This document shows, piece by piece, positions 47,701 through 56,358 of a DNA stretch of 64,000 bases. The translations under genes and the position numbers were made by a program. Below the pieces are notes generated by a model. That model made no database searches. It was not told where the DNA came from and saw nothing but the letters and a program-made list of their open reading frames with translations. The DNA comes from Candidatus Methanarcanum hacksteinii. GTDB lineage: Archaea; Thermoplasmatota; Thermoplasmata; Methanomassiliicoccales; Methanomethylophilaceae. The stretch is taken from NCBI GenBank assembly GCA_006954405.1, contig LVVQ01000001.1, positions 496,001-560,000 on the forward strand, written 5' to 3'. How positions within the stretch are numbered: position 1 is the first letter of the stretch; each line of letters starts with the position of its first letter.

Positions 47701-48167
47701 CCTCCTGCGGCACGAATCGGACCTGCGAATACGAGATCTATATATTCGCTGCCATCCGCATTCTTCTTGATCTTCGTGTCCGCAAGACCTTCCAATGGAG
47801 CAACTAACACACCTTCTGTAAGAACGGCAAGACCTACCCTTATCGCTCTATCGATGGCCAATTCAGGTCTTTCCGCAGGTCTTTTGGCAACCTCTTTGGC
47901 AACCATCAGACATACCAGTTCCCTATTCTTGTATTCGTCAGTGAGCCTTCTGATGTCGTCGGCTATCTCGCCTACGTGATAATCTGCGAGAAGTTTCTCA
48001 CAACGTGATGCAAGGTCCTCAGCTTGAGGTATCTCGACGAACGTTTCCGTATCACGTCCTAGGGCCCTTGCTCTCTCTGCAACATCGTAGCATTCGTTAC
48101 ATTTGGAGAGCATACTTTTGAAGTACTCATCCATCTCTTCGCTGTACGCTACTTTACGTGCAGGCAT
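44754..48167 (-). CDS. polC: DNA polymerase D large subunit (DP2)
   Basis: The 1137-residue protein is the catalytic subunit of the euryarchaeal replicative polymerase PolD. The active-site segment RRNCDGDEDCIMLLLDGLLNFSK holds the metal-binding aspartates. Zinc motifs include CPRCGEKTFRSWCRKC (about 660) and CTNCNSKYRRIPLSGICTNCG near the end. No intein is present. The small subunit DP1 (exonuclease) is not in the window. The C-terminus ends KKCKLSDFF, similar in kind to PCNA-binding tails (aromatic pair after a polar stretch). It overlaps the NOG1-like gene by one base. Confidence 0.95.
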   Translation of the reverse strand: MPARKVAYSEEMDEYFKSMLSKCNECYDVAERARALGRDTETFVEIPQAEDLASRCEKLLADYHVGEIADDIRRLTDEYKNRELVCLMVAKEVAKRPAERPELAIDRAIRVGLAVLTEGVLVAPLEGLADTKIKKNADGSEYIDLVFAGPIRAAGGTAQAMSVLIADVVRQEVGIGKYIPTDAEINRFIEEIPLYKQCQHLQYTPSPKEIQLIVGKCPICIDGEGTEQMEISGFRDLPRLDTNRVRGGACLVVAEGLCQKAPKIKKHVDKLKLEGWEFLDEYLKGKGTSTSSNTEGRVLKPADKYLKDIVAGRPIFGYPSRVGAFRLRYGRARTSGLASLAYSPASMFILDEFPALGTQLKIERPGKACVVTPCDKLEGPIVVLKNGDLVQCNTKEEALAVRKDIAEITDTGEILVPFGEFCENNHFLVPPGYPIEWHKLELKKKGDLPDDWEHPTWDRALEMSRTLGVPLHPDYNLFWFDVDVDRLKGLRNDILNNGAFTDGKLSIPKASVDKRTLEDLGALHKVRDGHIIIERYAIPLIYGLGLDIADGKIVKRSAFDGEDSLTAVSNAMGIEVRARARTRIGTRMGRPEKAKDRSSGNSAFGNGLFAVTDAPCIKKSLKEAMSTQDKARFMTADQLKAVGIKANKNGLLIDYAERTCPRCGEKTFRSWCRKCNVHTELPPDAKDVDKFDRPLIPVDIRQEYRDAMDYLGLKDINDVKTIENFTSIIKTPEPLEKGILRARNNLTTYKDGTVRFDMTDIPITHFKPREIGLPIEKAHQLGYTHDWNGEPLTDGDQICELKVQDVIPNVECGAHLVKVATFVDDLLERFYKMPRYYNVETPTDMIGHMTVGLAPHTSGGILCRLIGYTKASGCMGHPFFHAGKRRNCDGDEDCIMLLLDGLLNFSKVYIPSSRGGLMDTPLVLTTRLDPNEIDKEAHNVDCLREYPIELYEAAMQLKDAKDVEKLMDLVGGRIGTNLQYEGFGFTHDTYDINEGPYKSAYTLLETMSDKMIAQLELGKKLRAVDVKDEASKVIDKHFMPDMAGNLRSFSAQTFRCTNCNSKYRRIPLSGICTNCGHDLNLTVHEKSVRKYLGVSQDVCEKYGMSDYTRERVEILSISMDSLFNNDKVKKCKLSDFF

Positions 48168-49144
48168 TATTCTTCCTCGAACCTGATCTTCCGGAGTTCG
48201 TCAACTATGGTCTTGCGAAGGATATCCATGTTCTCGCCAGTCTCTGCTGAGAAGTGGATGTTGTCGCTATCGGTCGTCATGATGTCGCTCTTACTCTCTG
48301 CGACGATGATCGGTATGCCTTCGAATCCTCTCTTTATGGAATCGAGCAGTGCAAGCTGTTTCTCCATGCTGTATCCGCATGTCTCTGACGGATCTATGAC
48401 GATGATCATGACATTCGTGAGATATCTGAGTGCAAGGATAGCTTGTTTCTCAATGGCATTCCTCTCATCGATGCTCCTGTCAAGGAGACCAGGGGTGTCG
48501 ATTATCTGATATTTCCTCCAATCATCGTCCATGTGACCGATCACTATGCCCTTGGTAGTGAACGGGTATGGGGCGATCTCCGGTGTTGCGCTGGAGAGTG
48601 TCGACACGAGTTTGCTCTTCCCTACATTTGGGAATCCTGCGACGACCAGCGTAGCTACATTGGAGTCGACTGCGGGCAATGCCCTGAATTTGTTCTTGCA
48701 TTCCTGAAGGAACTCAAGTTCGTTCTTGACTTGTCTGATGATCGAGGAGAGCCTGCCATAGAACGCACTCCTTACGGAATCGATGACTGAACCATCCTTG
48801 GAGCGTCTAACGTTCCTGAGTGCTTCTGTTTTTATCTTCTCTGTCTTGTTCGCGGCCCAATTCATGGCGCCGAGCGATTTCTTGTACTTGTCAATGCCTA
48901 TTACCAAGTCTACCAATTCTGGGAAGAAATCGTCATCCTTCTCGATCCTCGGAAATTTGTTGACATATCCGACGAACGTATCTTTGACGATATCTCCTGA
49001 AGCTGTTATCTTGGCCAAAGTGGTCTTCTTCTTGGTATCGAGGGCATTTGTACCGTTGACGGTTATCTTGGATGCCCTATGGAATGCCTTGTCGGTCAAT
49101 TCCTCTGCTGAGAGGACTGTTGGGATTCTGTAGGACTTTGCCAT
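48167..49144 (-). CDS. NOG1-type GTPase
   Basis: The 325-residue protein has GFPNVGKSKLVSTLSSATPEIAPYPFTTKG (P loop and switch I), IIDTPGLLDRSIDERNAIEKQAILALRYL (switch II with the NOG1-type region after it) and SAETGENM (G5). The usual NKxD base-recognition motif reads ESKSD. The helical N-terminal domain (1-160) matches NOG1/Obg relatives that assist large-subunit assembly. An in-frame start at 49234 is possible, but GGAGGGAT lies just before the ATG at 49144. It is transcribed just ahead of polC. Confidence 0.88.
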   Translation of the reverse strand: MAKSYRIPTVLSAEELTDKAFHRASKITVNGTNALDTKKKTTLAKITASGDIVKDTFVGYVNKFPRIEKDDDFFPELVDLVIGIDKYKKSLGAMNWAANKTEKIKTEALRNVRRSKDGSVIDSVRSAFYGRLSSIIRQVKNELEFLQECKNKFRALPAVDSNVATLVVAGFPNVGKSKLVSTLSSATPEIAPYPFTTKGIVIGHMDDDWRKYQIIDTPGLLDRSIDERNAIEKQAILALRYLTNVMIIVIDPSETCGYSMEKQLALLDSIKRGFEGIPIIVAESKSDIMTTDSDNIHFSAETGENMDILRKTIVDELRKIRFEEE

Positions 49145-49191
49145 ATCCCTCCCTATATATTCCCTGTTCTTAAATGGATTGGGTTGGATTT

Positions 49192-52100
49192 TCAGCCTCT
49201 TTGGAATTGCATGCTGATGAGCTGCAGATCGCAATGTGCGCCTTTCGCTTTATCGATCTTCTTCGGTATTATCTCGATCGGACAATCCTCGATGGCGATG
49301 CATGCCTCCAATCTCCAATCCATGTCCTCAGAACCAAGGACGGTGAACAGGCTGGATATATTGGCACCGAACGACACTCCTACGATGAGCTGGTCACCTG
49401 TATATTCAAGGAATCTAGGTGCACTTATGCCGGTATATACAGTGGTACGGAGGTACGTGTCATTGCACACGATATCGAACGGGTCAGAACACTCAGGTGC
49501 ATTGATGAACGATCCCAACAATCCTGTCTGATCTATGAGCCATTTTAATCCATCCTCTATGAGTTCGGACCTCATATCGAGGGCAATCCTTGTACCAAGA
49601 TGCTGCGTGTTCGCTAGATCGGTGAGCTCCAACTCTATGAAAACAGCAGCGCTGACAAGCATCTTTGCGATCTTCTCGATCACCGTATCTATGAAGATCT
49701 CTAGCATCTTCTTCAGGAATTCGGCTATGTCATCGACATTCCTCAGATGATTGCCCATCCGATACAACGCCTCCTCTCCTGATGAGATCAAACTATCGAT
49801 GATGAAGGTCTTCGTTATGGCATCCGTCTTGATGATCGTTCCATTGCTCTTACCGGGGCTCCCTTTCTTGAACACCCATGAGGTGGAGCCATCGGATGAC
49901 CTCTGCCATGTCCTATCGTCATTGTAACTGTCGCTCTTCCATGGTGTGGAATCTATGATGTTCTCATCCGGATCATACAACGTGATGGATTCTCCATTGT
50001 GATTGCCTGTCCTGCCTGAATTCTTGAGTGCCTGTCCGCTGAAATAGAATGCCTTCTTCTCCATCGGCTTGATAGTTCCTGACAATTCTATGCATTTCGA
50101 CTCATTGCTTCCCGGGACCAATCTGTATCCTGTCAGATCGATCGTGGTTCCAGATGCATTGTACAGTTCAACGAACTCCTTCCCATTATCCTTTCCAGGC
50201 GGATTCGACTCGAACTCATTGATCATGAGCCCGGTCTTCAGAGGTACATTGTATTTGAGTTGGACGCCCATATCGAAACTGCCTTTGACACCCGGTATCG
50301 GAAGAGGGATGTTCTTGAGCATCGGACCTACTGCAGGTATGTCTGATACTCTCGTCTCCACAACATCATATTGTATTATCTCAGGTATCGTCGCTGTGAA
50401 CCCGACCCCTCTGATATTTCCTGTGGCATTGAGGATCTTCTTACTGAATTTCATCAACGGGTCGATGGTCATCTTGACCATCCAATCGTTCGATACGATC
50501 TCACCATTCCCTTTGAACATCAGCCCTGTCTTCTTATTGTGTTTCAACTCGACTCCCGCTTTGATCGAGGTATCCCCAAGATCGGCCTTCATGGTGAGTT
50601 TGCATAGTGATTTCGTTGCCTTGGTGAGCGTAGCGGCTCTGAATTCCGCAGTCAGGGACATACCGCAATATGCGACAGTGAACGATTGATATCCGAGACC
50701 TATGTCGAATGATGTCTCAAGCAGCGAAGATATGCTGCTCTCGACGAAACTCTGTATCCTGTTCATCGGTTCCATTATCTTGTCGTAGAATCCCTCGACG
50801 ATCCTGGAGACGTACGCACTAGCTTCGATTATCGCAGTGCTACAGAGTTCCGATAGTTGTTTGAGTGCCTTGAAGATATCTCTGAGCGGTTCCAATAGAG
50901 GTTCTATCAGATCCATCAATACTTTGACGGCCTCATTGACGATATCTGTGCTCGAAGTATACCTGACACCAGCCAGTGCCCATCCGCTTATACACGTTAT
51001 ATCGAATTTCATATCTACGGGGATATCGCCTCTGATGTTCGCATCACACCATCCAAGGGCCATCAATACGGATGATGCAGATTCTACGGAATAGCCGATG
51101 TTAGCTTTTACCGATATCGAGAACACCGTCGTATACGGGCTGAGGGAGAAACTTGAGAGATCTATGTTGTGTATGCATTTCGATGCATTGTTCCTAGGCG
51201 GTGTGATCTTCACTTTGATGTCGTAGTCATCCTTAAGTTTGATATGCTCCACAAAGGTGTTGCCGTTCTTGTCGGACAATCTGTACGAGTTGTTCATATC
51301 AAGATCCATCATGCCTGATTTGGTGTTGAGATCCTGGTATCTCACGATGTCATGGATCATTCTCTTAGAGAGTGAGGTAAAGGCATCGGATACAGTCTTC
51401 GATGACATCGTAGCCTTCAACGTCAATTTCAATAGCAGCTTGATATTGCCGTTGTTCTCCTCAGGTATGTGCGTCAGAACACCCTTCAATAATGATATCC
51501 TATTGTCTATCTCATACCCTATGCCAGAATACGCATCCGCATAGGCCTTGGAACCTAGAACATCGTCGCATAAGGATTCGATCACGGATTCATCGAGTAT
51601 AGCGTAGTTCTTCGAATTCAGAGTGTCCTTTATCTTCGCTTTGATCAACGCCCTATCCTTCGTATGGACGGAATTCAGGTCGAATATCGATGATCTGTTG
51701 TCTTCGAGTTTATTGAACAATGCGATATAGGAGGGACTGTAGAATGTACTCCTATCCACTAAAGACACCATCGTACTTCTTATTCTATCCAATCCATCTG
51801 AGAGTGCCCTATCTATGGAATCGGAGAGTAGTGCGAAATATGTCGTATCATCGAAAGCATCGCACCTCACTTTGATGGAACCGAGGTTTCTACAGACATC
51901 TGCGGTAGCACCATTCAGTATGTTCTTCATCCTTTCATCCACCATTCTTACCGAGAGGATACCGTCATCGAGGAAGTTGCCCCATCCCTTCCATGAGAAT
52001 ATGTCGATGCCCGGGGATTCTATGTAAATCTCGAAGGGCTCTATCTCGATGGTGTCCTTGCCGATATCATACGCCCCTCCATCCACCGTCAATCTCAATC

Positions 52101-53193
52101 CATGGTTGCCTATGTATCTGTAATCGGATTCACCGTATCTGTATTTCTTCATTATACTAGATATGTAATGTTGTGACGATGTCAGGTCCTTTCCGATTAT
52201 CGTTCCGATGAGGGATCTCAGGGCATGTTCTGTGACATCATCGACCTTATCGAGGAAATCCATGGCATCATCCATGAGGAAGAATTCAAGCCATCTTCCC
52301 ACAAATTGGTCCGCAACCGCGGTTATCGATTGCGATACTATCTGAGAGATATCGATCTCGAAGTAACCATCCTTAGCCATCATATACTCGGCCGCATCGA
52401 TATGCTCATGGGCATTCAGATCCGAGGAACCGTCGCCCGTCGTTCTAAAACATAAGGATTCCACTATGGACAACGAGTTCCTGAACGATTCCTTCACATC
52501 CTCTTTCGTGATTATCGATTCCGTTCCCTTATCGCCATTCGATGATATCGCACCGTAACCATTGATCACTCTATGTTGTGCCAGAGATGACAATTGATAG
52601 GTCATGAGGTCAGTAAGGATGGATGAGTTGCTGGATGATGAGAGTTCGAATCTGGTGATGTTATCCACGATGAATGGTAGCCCAGAGGTCCCGTCTGCAA
52701 CGACAGGTACCCTCTTCACGGTCTTACTTGTAGGTGTCGCATACTCAACATCAGCATATCCAGAGGTTCTGAGGTAACAGGGTTTCGTACCACCGATCAA
52801 TTCGTCAGTGGACAGTCTGAGGTTCTCTACGGTCAGGCCGATATCATGCTCAACAAGGGATGCGGTCACTCCCTTATCCACCAATGGGAATGCTTTCCTC
52901 ATCCATGCGTTCGAACGTTCTTTGAAGGCACTCATCCTTTTCAGAAGGTTACCTCCATTCGGATCCGTACTGATCTCGTTGATTATCCTCCCGAGTCCGG
53001 ACCCTATGTATCTCTCCGTATCATCTATCGCCTCTTCCACGGACATCAGCTCACTTATGATGTTATCCGTCGAATCATTGACGTTCTGTATCTCGGCATA
53101 GACTATTCCAGATATCGAACAAATGAGGAGTAGCGTTACAGCGATCATCGCGAACGGCATCTGTCCTCCCCTTGAACCTCTGAGCGCTCTCAT
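49192..53193 (-). CDS. giant surface protein with pilin-like N-terminus and lamin-tail domain
   Basis: The 1333-residue protein starts MRALRGSRGGQMPFAMIAVTLLL: a short basic leader, then one hydrophobic helix (about 12-33), like type IV pilin or Tad pseudopilin precursors. A long, mostly outside-facing body follows, rich in Ser, Asp and amphipathic helices. At about 988-1110 is a lamin-tail (LTD) domain: INEFESNPPGKDNGKEFVELYN, TIDLTGYRLVPG, AFYFSGQALKN and SITLYDPDENIIDSTPW. About 220 residues follow it. No second membrane helix is evident. Function unknown; cell-surface scaffold or adhesin is plausible. It is convergent with nothing and stands apart from the GTPase by 48 bases. Confidence 0.75.
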   Translation of the reverse strand: MRALRGSRGGQMPFAMIAVTLLLICSISGIVYAEIQNVNDSTDNIISELMSVEEAIDDTERYIGSGLGRIINEISTDPNGGNLLKRMSAFKERSNAWMRKAFPLVDKGVTASLVEHDIGLTVENLRLSTDELIGGTKPCYLRTSGYADVEYATPTSKTVKRVPVVADGTSGLPFIVDNITRFELSSSSNSSILTDLMTYQLSSLAQHRVINGYGAISSNGDKGTESIITKEDVKESFRNSLSIVESLCFRTTGDGSSDLNAHEHIDAAEYMMAKDGYFEIDISQIVSQSITAVADQFVGRWLEFFLMDDAMDFLDKVDDVTEHALRSLIGTIIGKDLTSSQHYISSIMKKYRYGESDYRYIGNHGLRLTVDGGAYDIGKDTIEIEPFEIYIESPGIDIFSWKGWGNFLDDGILSVRMVDERMKNILNGATADVCRNLGSIKVRCDAFDDTTYFALLSDSIDRALSDGLDRIRSTMVSLVDRSTFYSPSYIALFNKLEDNRSSIFDLNSVHTKDRALIKAKIKDTLNSKNYAILDESVIESLCDDVLGSKAYADAYSGIGYEIDNRISLLKGVLTHIPEENNGNIKLLLKLTLKATMSSKTVSDAFTSLSKRMIHDIVRYQDLNTKSGMMDLDMNNSYRLSDKNGNTFVEHIKLKDDYDIKVKITPPRNNASKCIHNIDLSSFSLSPYTTVFSISVKANIGYSVESASSVLMALGWCDANIRGDIPVDMKFDITCISGWALAGVRYTSSTDIVNEAVKVLMDLIEPLLEPLRDIFKALKQLSELCSTAIIEASAYVSRIVEGFYDKIMEPMNRIQSFVESSISSLLETSFDIGLGYQSFTVAYCGMSLTAEFRAATLTKATKSLCKLTMKADLGDTSIKAGVELKHNKKTGLMFKGNGEIVSNDWMVKMTIDPLMKFSKKILNATGNIRGVGFTATIPEIIQYDVVETRVSDIPAVGPMLKNIPLPIPGVKGSFDMGVQLKYNVPLKTGLMINEFESNPPGKDNGKEFVELYNASGTTIDLTGYRLVPGSNESKCIELSGTIKPMEKKAFYFSGQALKNSGRTGNHNGESITLYDPDENIIDSTPWKSDSYNDDRTWQRSSDGSTSWVFKKGSPGKSNGTIIKTDAITKTFIIDSLISSGEEALYRMGNHLRNVDDIAEFLKKMLEIFIDTVIEKIAKMLVSAAVFIELELTDLANTQHLGTRIALDMRSELIEDGLKWLIDQTGLLGSFINAPECSDPFDIVCNDTYLRTTVYTGISAPRFLEYTGDQLIVGVSFGANISSLFTVLGSEDMDWRLEACIAIEDCPIEIIPKKIDKAKGAHCDLQLISMQFQRG

Positions 53194-53338
53194 ACCACAT
53201 CCATCGTCGGGGATGGGTGATATAGTGGGGCAGTTACAGTTAGCAGGTTAGTATCGACCGGCCTTAATTTTCTTATAATATAATGCGACGGTTTTATATC
53301 CCTACAGGGGATGGGTGTGAACAAGAAGTGTGGATGCA

Positions 53339-54952
53339 ATGACCATCACGACGAAAGAATACAGTGCAATGAAAGGACTCCCTAAGAAGGTCGAGTCCGT
53401 CTGTCCAGAGTGCGGTAAGGTCCTTGAAGCCGAGCATTATGAGAAGGACGGTAAAGTCTACTCGAAGAAGACCTGTCCTGAACACGGAGAATTCGATTGC
53501 CTGATATGGTCTAGTGTAGAACAGTATCTTAGAGCTGAGACCTATGCTAAGGACGGTATCGGTTTAGAGAATCCGGATGATACTACGGCAAAAGGAAGCA
53601 ATGTCATCATCAAGATAGGCGACAAGCCCGTTTCTCTGAAATCATCCACGTCATTGGCGAACATAGATCTCACGAATAGGTGTAACATGACCTGTCCGAT
53701 CTGTTTCGCAGAGGCCAATAGCGCAGGATACGTCTATGAGCCCTCATTCGATCAGGTCATGGCCATGTTGAAGACACTCAGGGATGAAAAGCCGATCAAG
53801 TGTACGGCCGTACAGTTCTCTGGAGGAGAACCTACAATCTACCCGAGATTCGTCGAGGTCATCAAGGCAGCTAAGGATATGGGATTCGCTCAAGTGCAGG
53901 TCGCTACGAACGGTATCGAGTTCGCAAAGAGCGTGGAGTTCTGTCAGAAGGTGAAGGATGCGGGATTGAACACGATCTATCTTTCATTCGATGGTGTTAC
54001 CGATGAGCCGTACATTCAGGCAAGGAACAGGAAGATGTTCCATGTCAAATTGCAGGTACTTGACAATCTCAGGAAGATCGAACACCCTCCATCAGTCGTT
54101 CTCGTACCGACGATCGTCAAGGGTGTGAACGACCATCAGATCGGTGACATAATCAAGTTCGCATTCGACAATTCAGATATCATCCGCGGTGTGAACTTCC
54201 AGCCGGTATCATTCACAGGCAGGATAACACGCGAGGAATTGGAGAAGGGAAGATACACGATCCCTGATTTGATGAGGGATGTACAGGAACAGACAGGATA
54301 TGCGAAACCTGACGATTGGTTCCCTGTACCTGTTGTATCATCAGTCTCCAAATATGCTTCCGCATATCTCGGTAGGCCGATGGTGACATTCACCGCACAC
54401 CCCCACTGTGGTATGGCAACATACATCCTCAAGGGAGAGGATGGGGAATACGTTCCGATGCCCAGGTTCATTGATGTCAAGAAATTCGTGATGGGATTGG
54501 ACGAATTGGCGGATGCGATGGAGAAAGCAAGATTCAAGAAATGGCAGCTCTTCAAACTCGTCGGCCTTTTGAACACATGCATCGATGAAGATAAAATGCC
54601 GAAGGGAATGAAGAAGAAGGACATCGTTCGTTTGATAAAGGGCGTAATGAGCGACAGTTCTAAGAAGACCCTTGCAGGATTCTCATGGAATGCCATGTAC
54701 ATCGGTGCGATGCATTTCCAAGATGCGTACAACTACGATATTGAAAGAGTAGAGCGTTGTGCGATTCACTACGTCACGCCGGATCTTCGCGTGATACCGT
54801 TCTGTGCATACAACGGCGGCCCATACTATCGTATGGAAATTGAGAAGAAATATTCCATGCCGATTGCAGAATGGAAAGAGAAACATAAGGAAGAAGCAAA
54901 ATCACTCGAGAATGCATTGATCGTTCCCGAGGATCAGAGACCCGATCAATAA
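53339..54952 (+). CDS. tes: tetraether lipid synthase (radical SAM, Tes/MJ0619 type)
   Basis: The 537-residue protein has an N-terminal rubredoxin-like metal site (Cys22, Cys25, Cys46 and Cys54: VCPECGK, TCPEHGEFDC), then LANIDLTNRCNMTCPICFAEAN with the radical SAM cysteines 115, 119 and 122, then QFSGGEPTIYPRF. This arrangement is that of Tes, which joins phytanyl chains of two archaeol lipids tail to tail to make GDGT. C-terminal cysteines (HPHCGM, ERCAIHY, PFCAYNGG) fit the extra clusters of the family. A ferredoxin and geranylgeranyl reductase follow. A GTG at 53330 is an alternative start; a TATA box lies at about 53291-53300. Confidence 0.87.
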   Translation: MTITTKEYSAMKGLPKKVESVCPECGKVLEAEHYEKDGKVYSKKTCPEHGEFDCLIWSSVEQYLRAETYAKDGIGLENPDDTTAKGSNVIIKIGDKPVSLKSSTSLANIDLTNRCNMTCPICFAEANSAGYVYEPSFDQVMAMLKTLRDEKPIKCTAVQFSGGEPTIYPRFVEVIKAAKDMGFAQVQVATNGIEFAKSVEFCQKVKDAGLNTIYLSFDGVTDEPYIQARNRKMFHVKLQVLDNLRKIEHPPSVVLVPTIVKGVNDHQIGDIIKFAFDNSDIIRGVNFQPVSFTGRITREELEKGRYTIPDLMRDVQEQTGYAKPDDWFPVPVVSSVSKYASAYLGRPMVTFTAHPHCGMATYILKGEDGEYVPMPRFIDVKKFVMGLDELADAMEKARFKKWQLFKLVGLLNTCIDEDKMPKGMKKKDIVRLIKGVMSDSSKKTLAGFSWNAMYIGAMHFQDAYNYDIERVERCAIHYVTPDLRVIPFCAYNGGPYYRMEIEKKYSMPIAEWKEKHKEEAKSLENALIVPEDQRPDQ

Positions 54953-54961
54953 GGTGAAAAA

Positions 54962-55132
54962 ATGAAGGTTGATTACAACAAATGTCTCCATTGCGGAGGA
55001 TGTGCCGGTTCTTGTCCTAAGAATGCGATCTATCTGAATGATTACATCCTTGAGTTCAATGATGACTGCAACGGATGCGGAAGATGCGTGAAGATCTGTC
55101 CTGTCGGGGCACTCTCCAAGGAAGTGGCATGA
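54962..55132 (+). CDS. small 2[4Fe-4S] ferredoxin
   Basis: This 56-residue gene lies between tes and the reductase, 9 bases after the former and overlapping the ATG of the latter by one base. The protein is a classical clostridial-type ferredoxin: CLHCGGCAGSCPKNAI and CNGCGRCVKICPVGAL, eight cysteines for two cubane clusters. Its position makes it the likely electron donor for the neighbouring reductase and possibly for the radical SAM enzyme. Confidence 0.92.
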   Translation: MKVDYNKCLHCGGCAGSCPKNAIYLNDYILEFNDDCNGCGRCVKICPVGALSKEVA

Positions 55133-56328
55133 TGGTTACAAGATACGATTGTGATGTGGTCGTGGTTGGTGCTGGTCCTGGCGGAAGCATGGCTGCGAAA
55201 TATGCCGCGGATGGCGGTGCGAAGACGATCCTCATCGAGAAGAAAGCTGAGATCGGAGCACCGTTGAGGTGTGCAGAGGGAGTATCCAAGAAGTGGCTCG
55301 CAGAACTTGGCATCGAGGCTGATCCCGCATGGGCTCGTGCAGATATGGCTGGAGCGATCATAAGATCGCCCAACGGCACAGTGTTCCAACTCGATGAGAG
55401 TAAAGCTGGTGCAGAGGTCGGTTACGTCCTCGAGAGGCACATATTCGATAAGCGTCTCGCTGAGGAGGCTGCATTGTCCGGTGCAAAGATCCTCATGCGC
55501 ACAGGATGCACAGGTGTCCTGAAGGATAAGGACGGAAAGCTCATCGGGATAAAAGCAAGGTCCATGGGTGAGGAGATCGAGATCTATGCGAAATGTATCA
55601 TCGCAGCTGACGGTTTCGAATCCCAGGTCGGAAGGTGGGCAGGTATCGACACATCATTGAAGATGGACGATATTGACACATGCATACAGTACAGGATGAC
55701 GAACGTAGAATTCGAGTCGAACTTTTGTGAATTCGTCATAGGTTCCGCTGCTCCTGGAGGATACATATGGGTGTTCCCTAAGAGTAAGACGGCAGCCAAT
55801 GTCGGTATCGGGGTGATGGCTAGCAAATGTTCTCACGGTGCTGATCCAAAATACTATCTTGACAAATTCATCTCGACCGATCCTAGATTCAAGAACGGTC
55901 AGATACTGGAGGTCGTCGGAGGTATGGTCTCTACGATACCTGGACTTGATGACACGGTCGCCGACAATATCATGCTCGTTGGAGATGCAGCAAGGATCAT
56001 CGATCCGATTACTGGCGGAGGTATCGCTCACGCATGCAGATCCGGTAAGTATGCCGGCGAGGTCGTTGTAGAATGCCTTAAGACCGGTGACTTCTCAAAG
56101 AAGGCTCTTGGAGCATATGAGAAGAAATGGCGCGACAGGATGGAAGATAAGCTCTACAGGAATTGGATGGCCAAGGAGAGGTTCGCCACACTTGACGATC
56201 AGACTCTTGACGAACTCATACAGTTGATCAAGGACTCCGATATCGGAGAGGTCAACGTGTACAACCTTCTCAAGATCGTGAAAGAGAAGTACCCCAAGGT
56301 CGTAGAAGGCTTTGAGGACCTGATCTGA
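55132..56328 (+). CDS. digeranylgeranylglycerophospholipid reductase
   Basis: The 398-residue flavoprotein has VVVVGAGPGGSMAAKYAADGG (FAD-binding), IGAPLRCAEGVSKKWL (family motif with CAEG), GGYIWVFPKSKTAANVGIGV and LVGDAARIIDPITGGGIAHAC. It saturates the double bonds of geranylgeranyl chains of archaeal membrane lipids, using reduced ferredoxin or a similar donor. The preceding ferredoxin gene and tetraether synthase are in the same orientation and overlap, so the three form a lipid-maturation operon. An in-frame start at 55075 lies inside the ferredoxin gene and is rejected. Confidence 0.93.
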   Translation: MVTRYDCDVVVVGAGPGGSMAAKYAADGGAKTILIEKKAEIGAPLRCAEGVSKKWLAELGIEADPAWARADMAGAIIRSPNGTVFQLDESKAGAEVGYVLERHIFDKRLAEEAALSGAKILMRTGCTGVLKDKDGKLIGIKARSMGEEIEIYAKCIIAADGFESQVGRWAGIDTSLKMDDIDTCIQYRMTNVEFESNFCEFVIGSAAPGGYIWVFPKSKTAANVGIGVMASKCSHGADPKYYLDKFISTDPRFKNGQILEVVGGMVSTIPGLDDTVADNIMLVGDAARIIDPITGGGIAHACRSGKYAGEVVVECLKTGDFSKKALGAYEKKWRDRMEDKLYRNWMAKERFATLDDQTLDELIQLIKDSDIGEVNVYNLLKIVKEKYPKVVEGFEDLI

Positions 56329-56358
56329 TAAAAACATGGGGGCTTGTCCCCCTATTTT

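Noticed and set aside
53207..53317. GGGGATGGGTG occurring at 53209-53219 and 53307-53317
   Set aside because: An 11-base direct repeat flanking the divergent tes and giant-protein promoters was considered as a regulatory site, but the second copy is in the tes leader and no third copy was found. Chance cannot be excluded.
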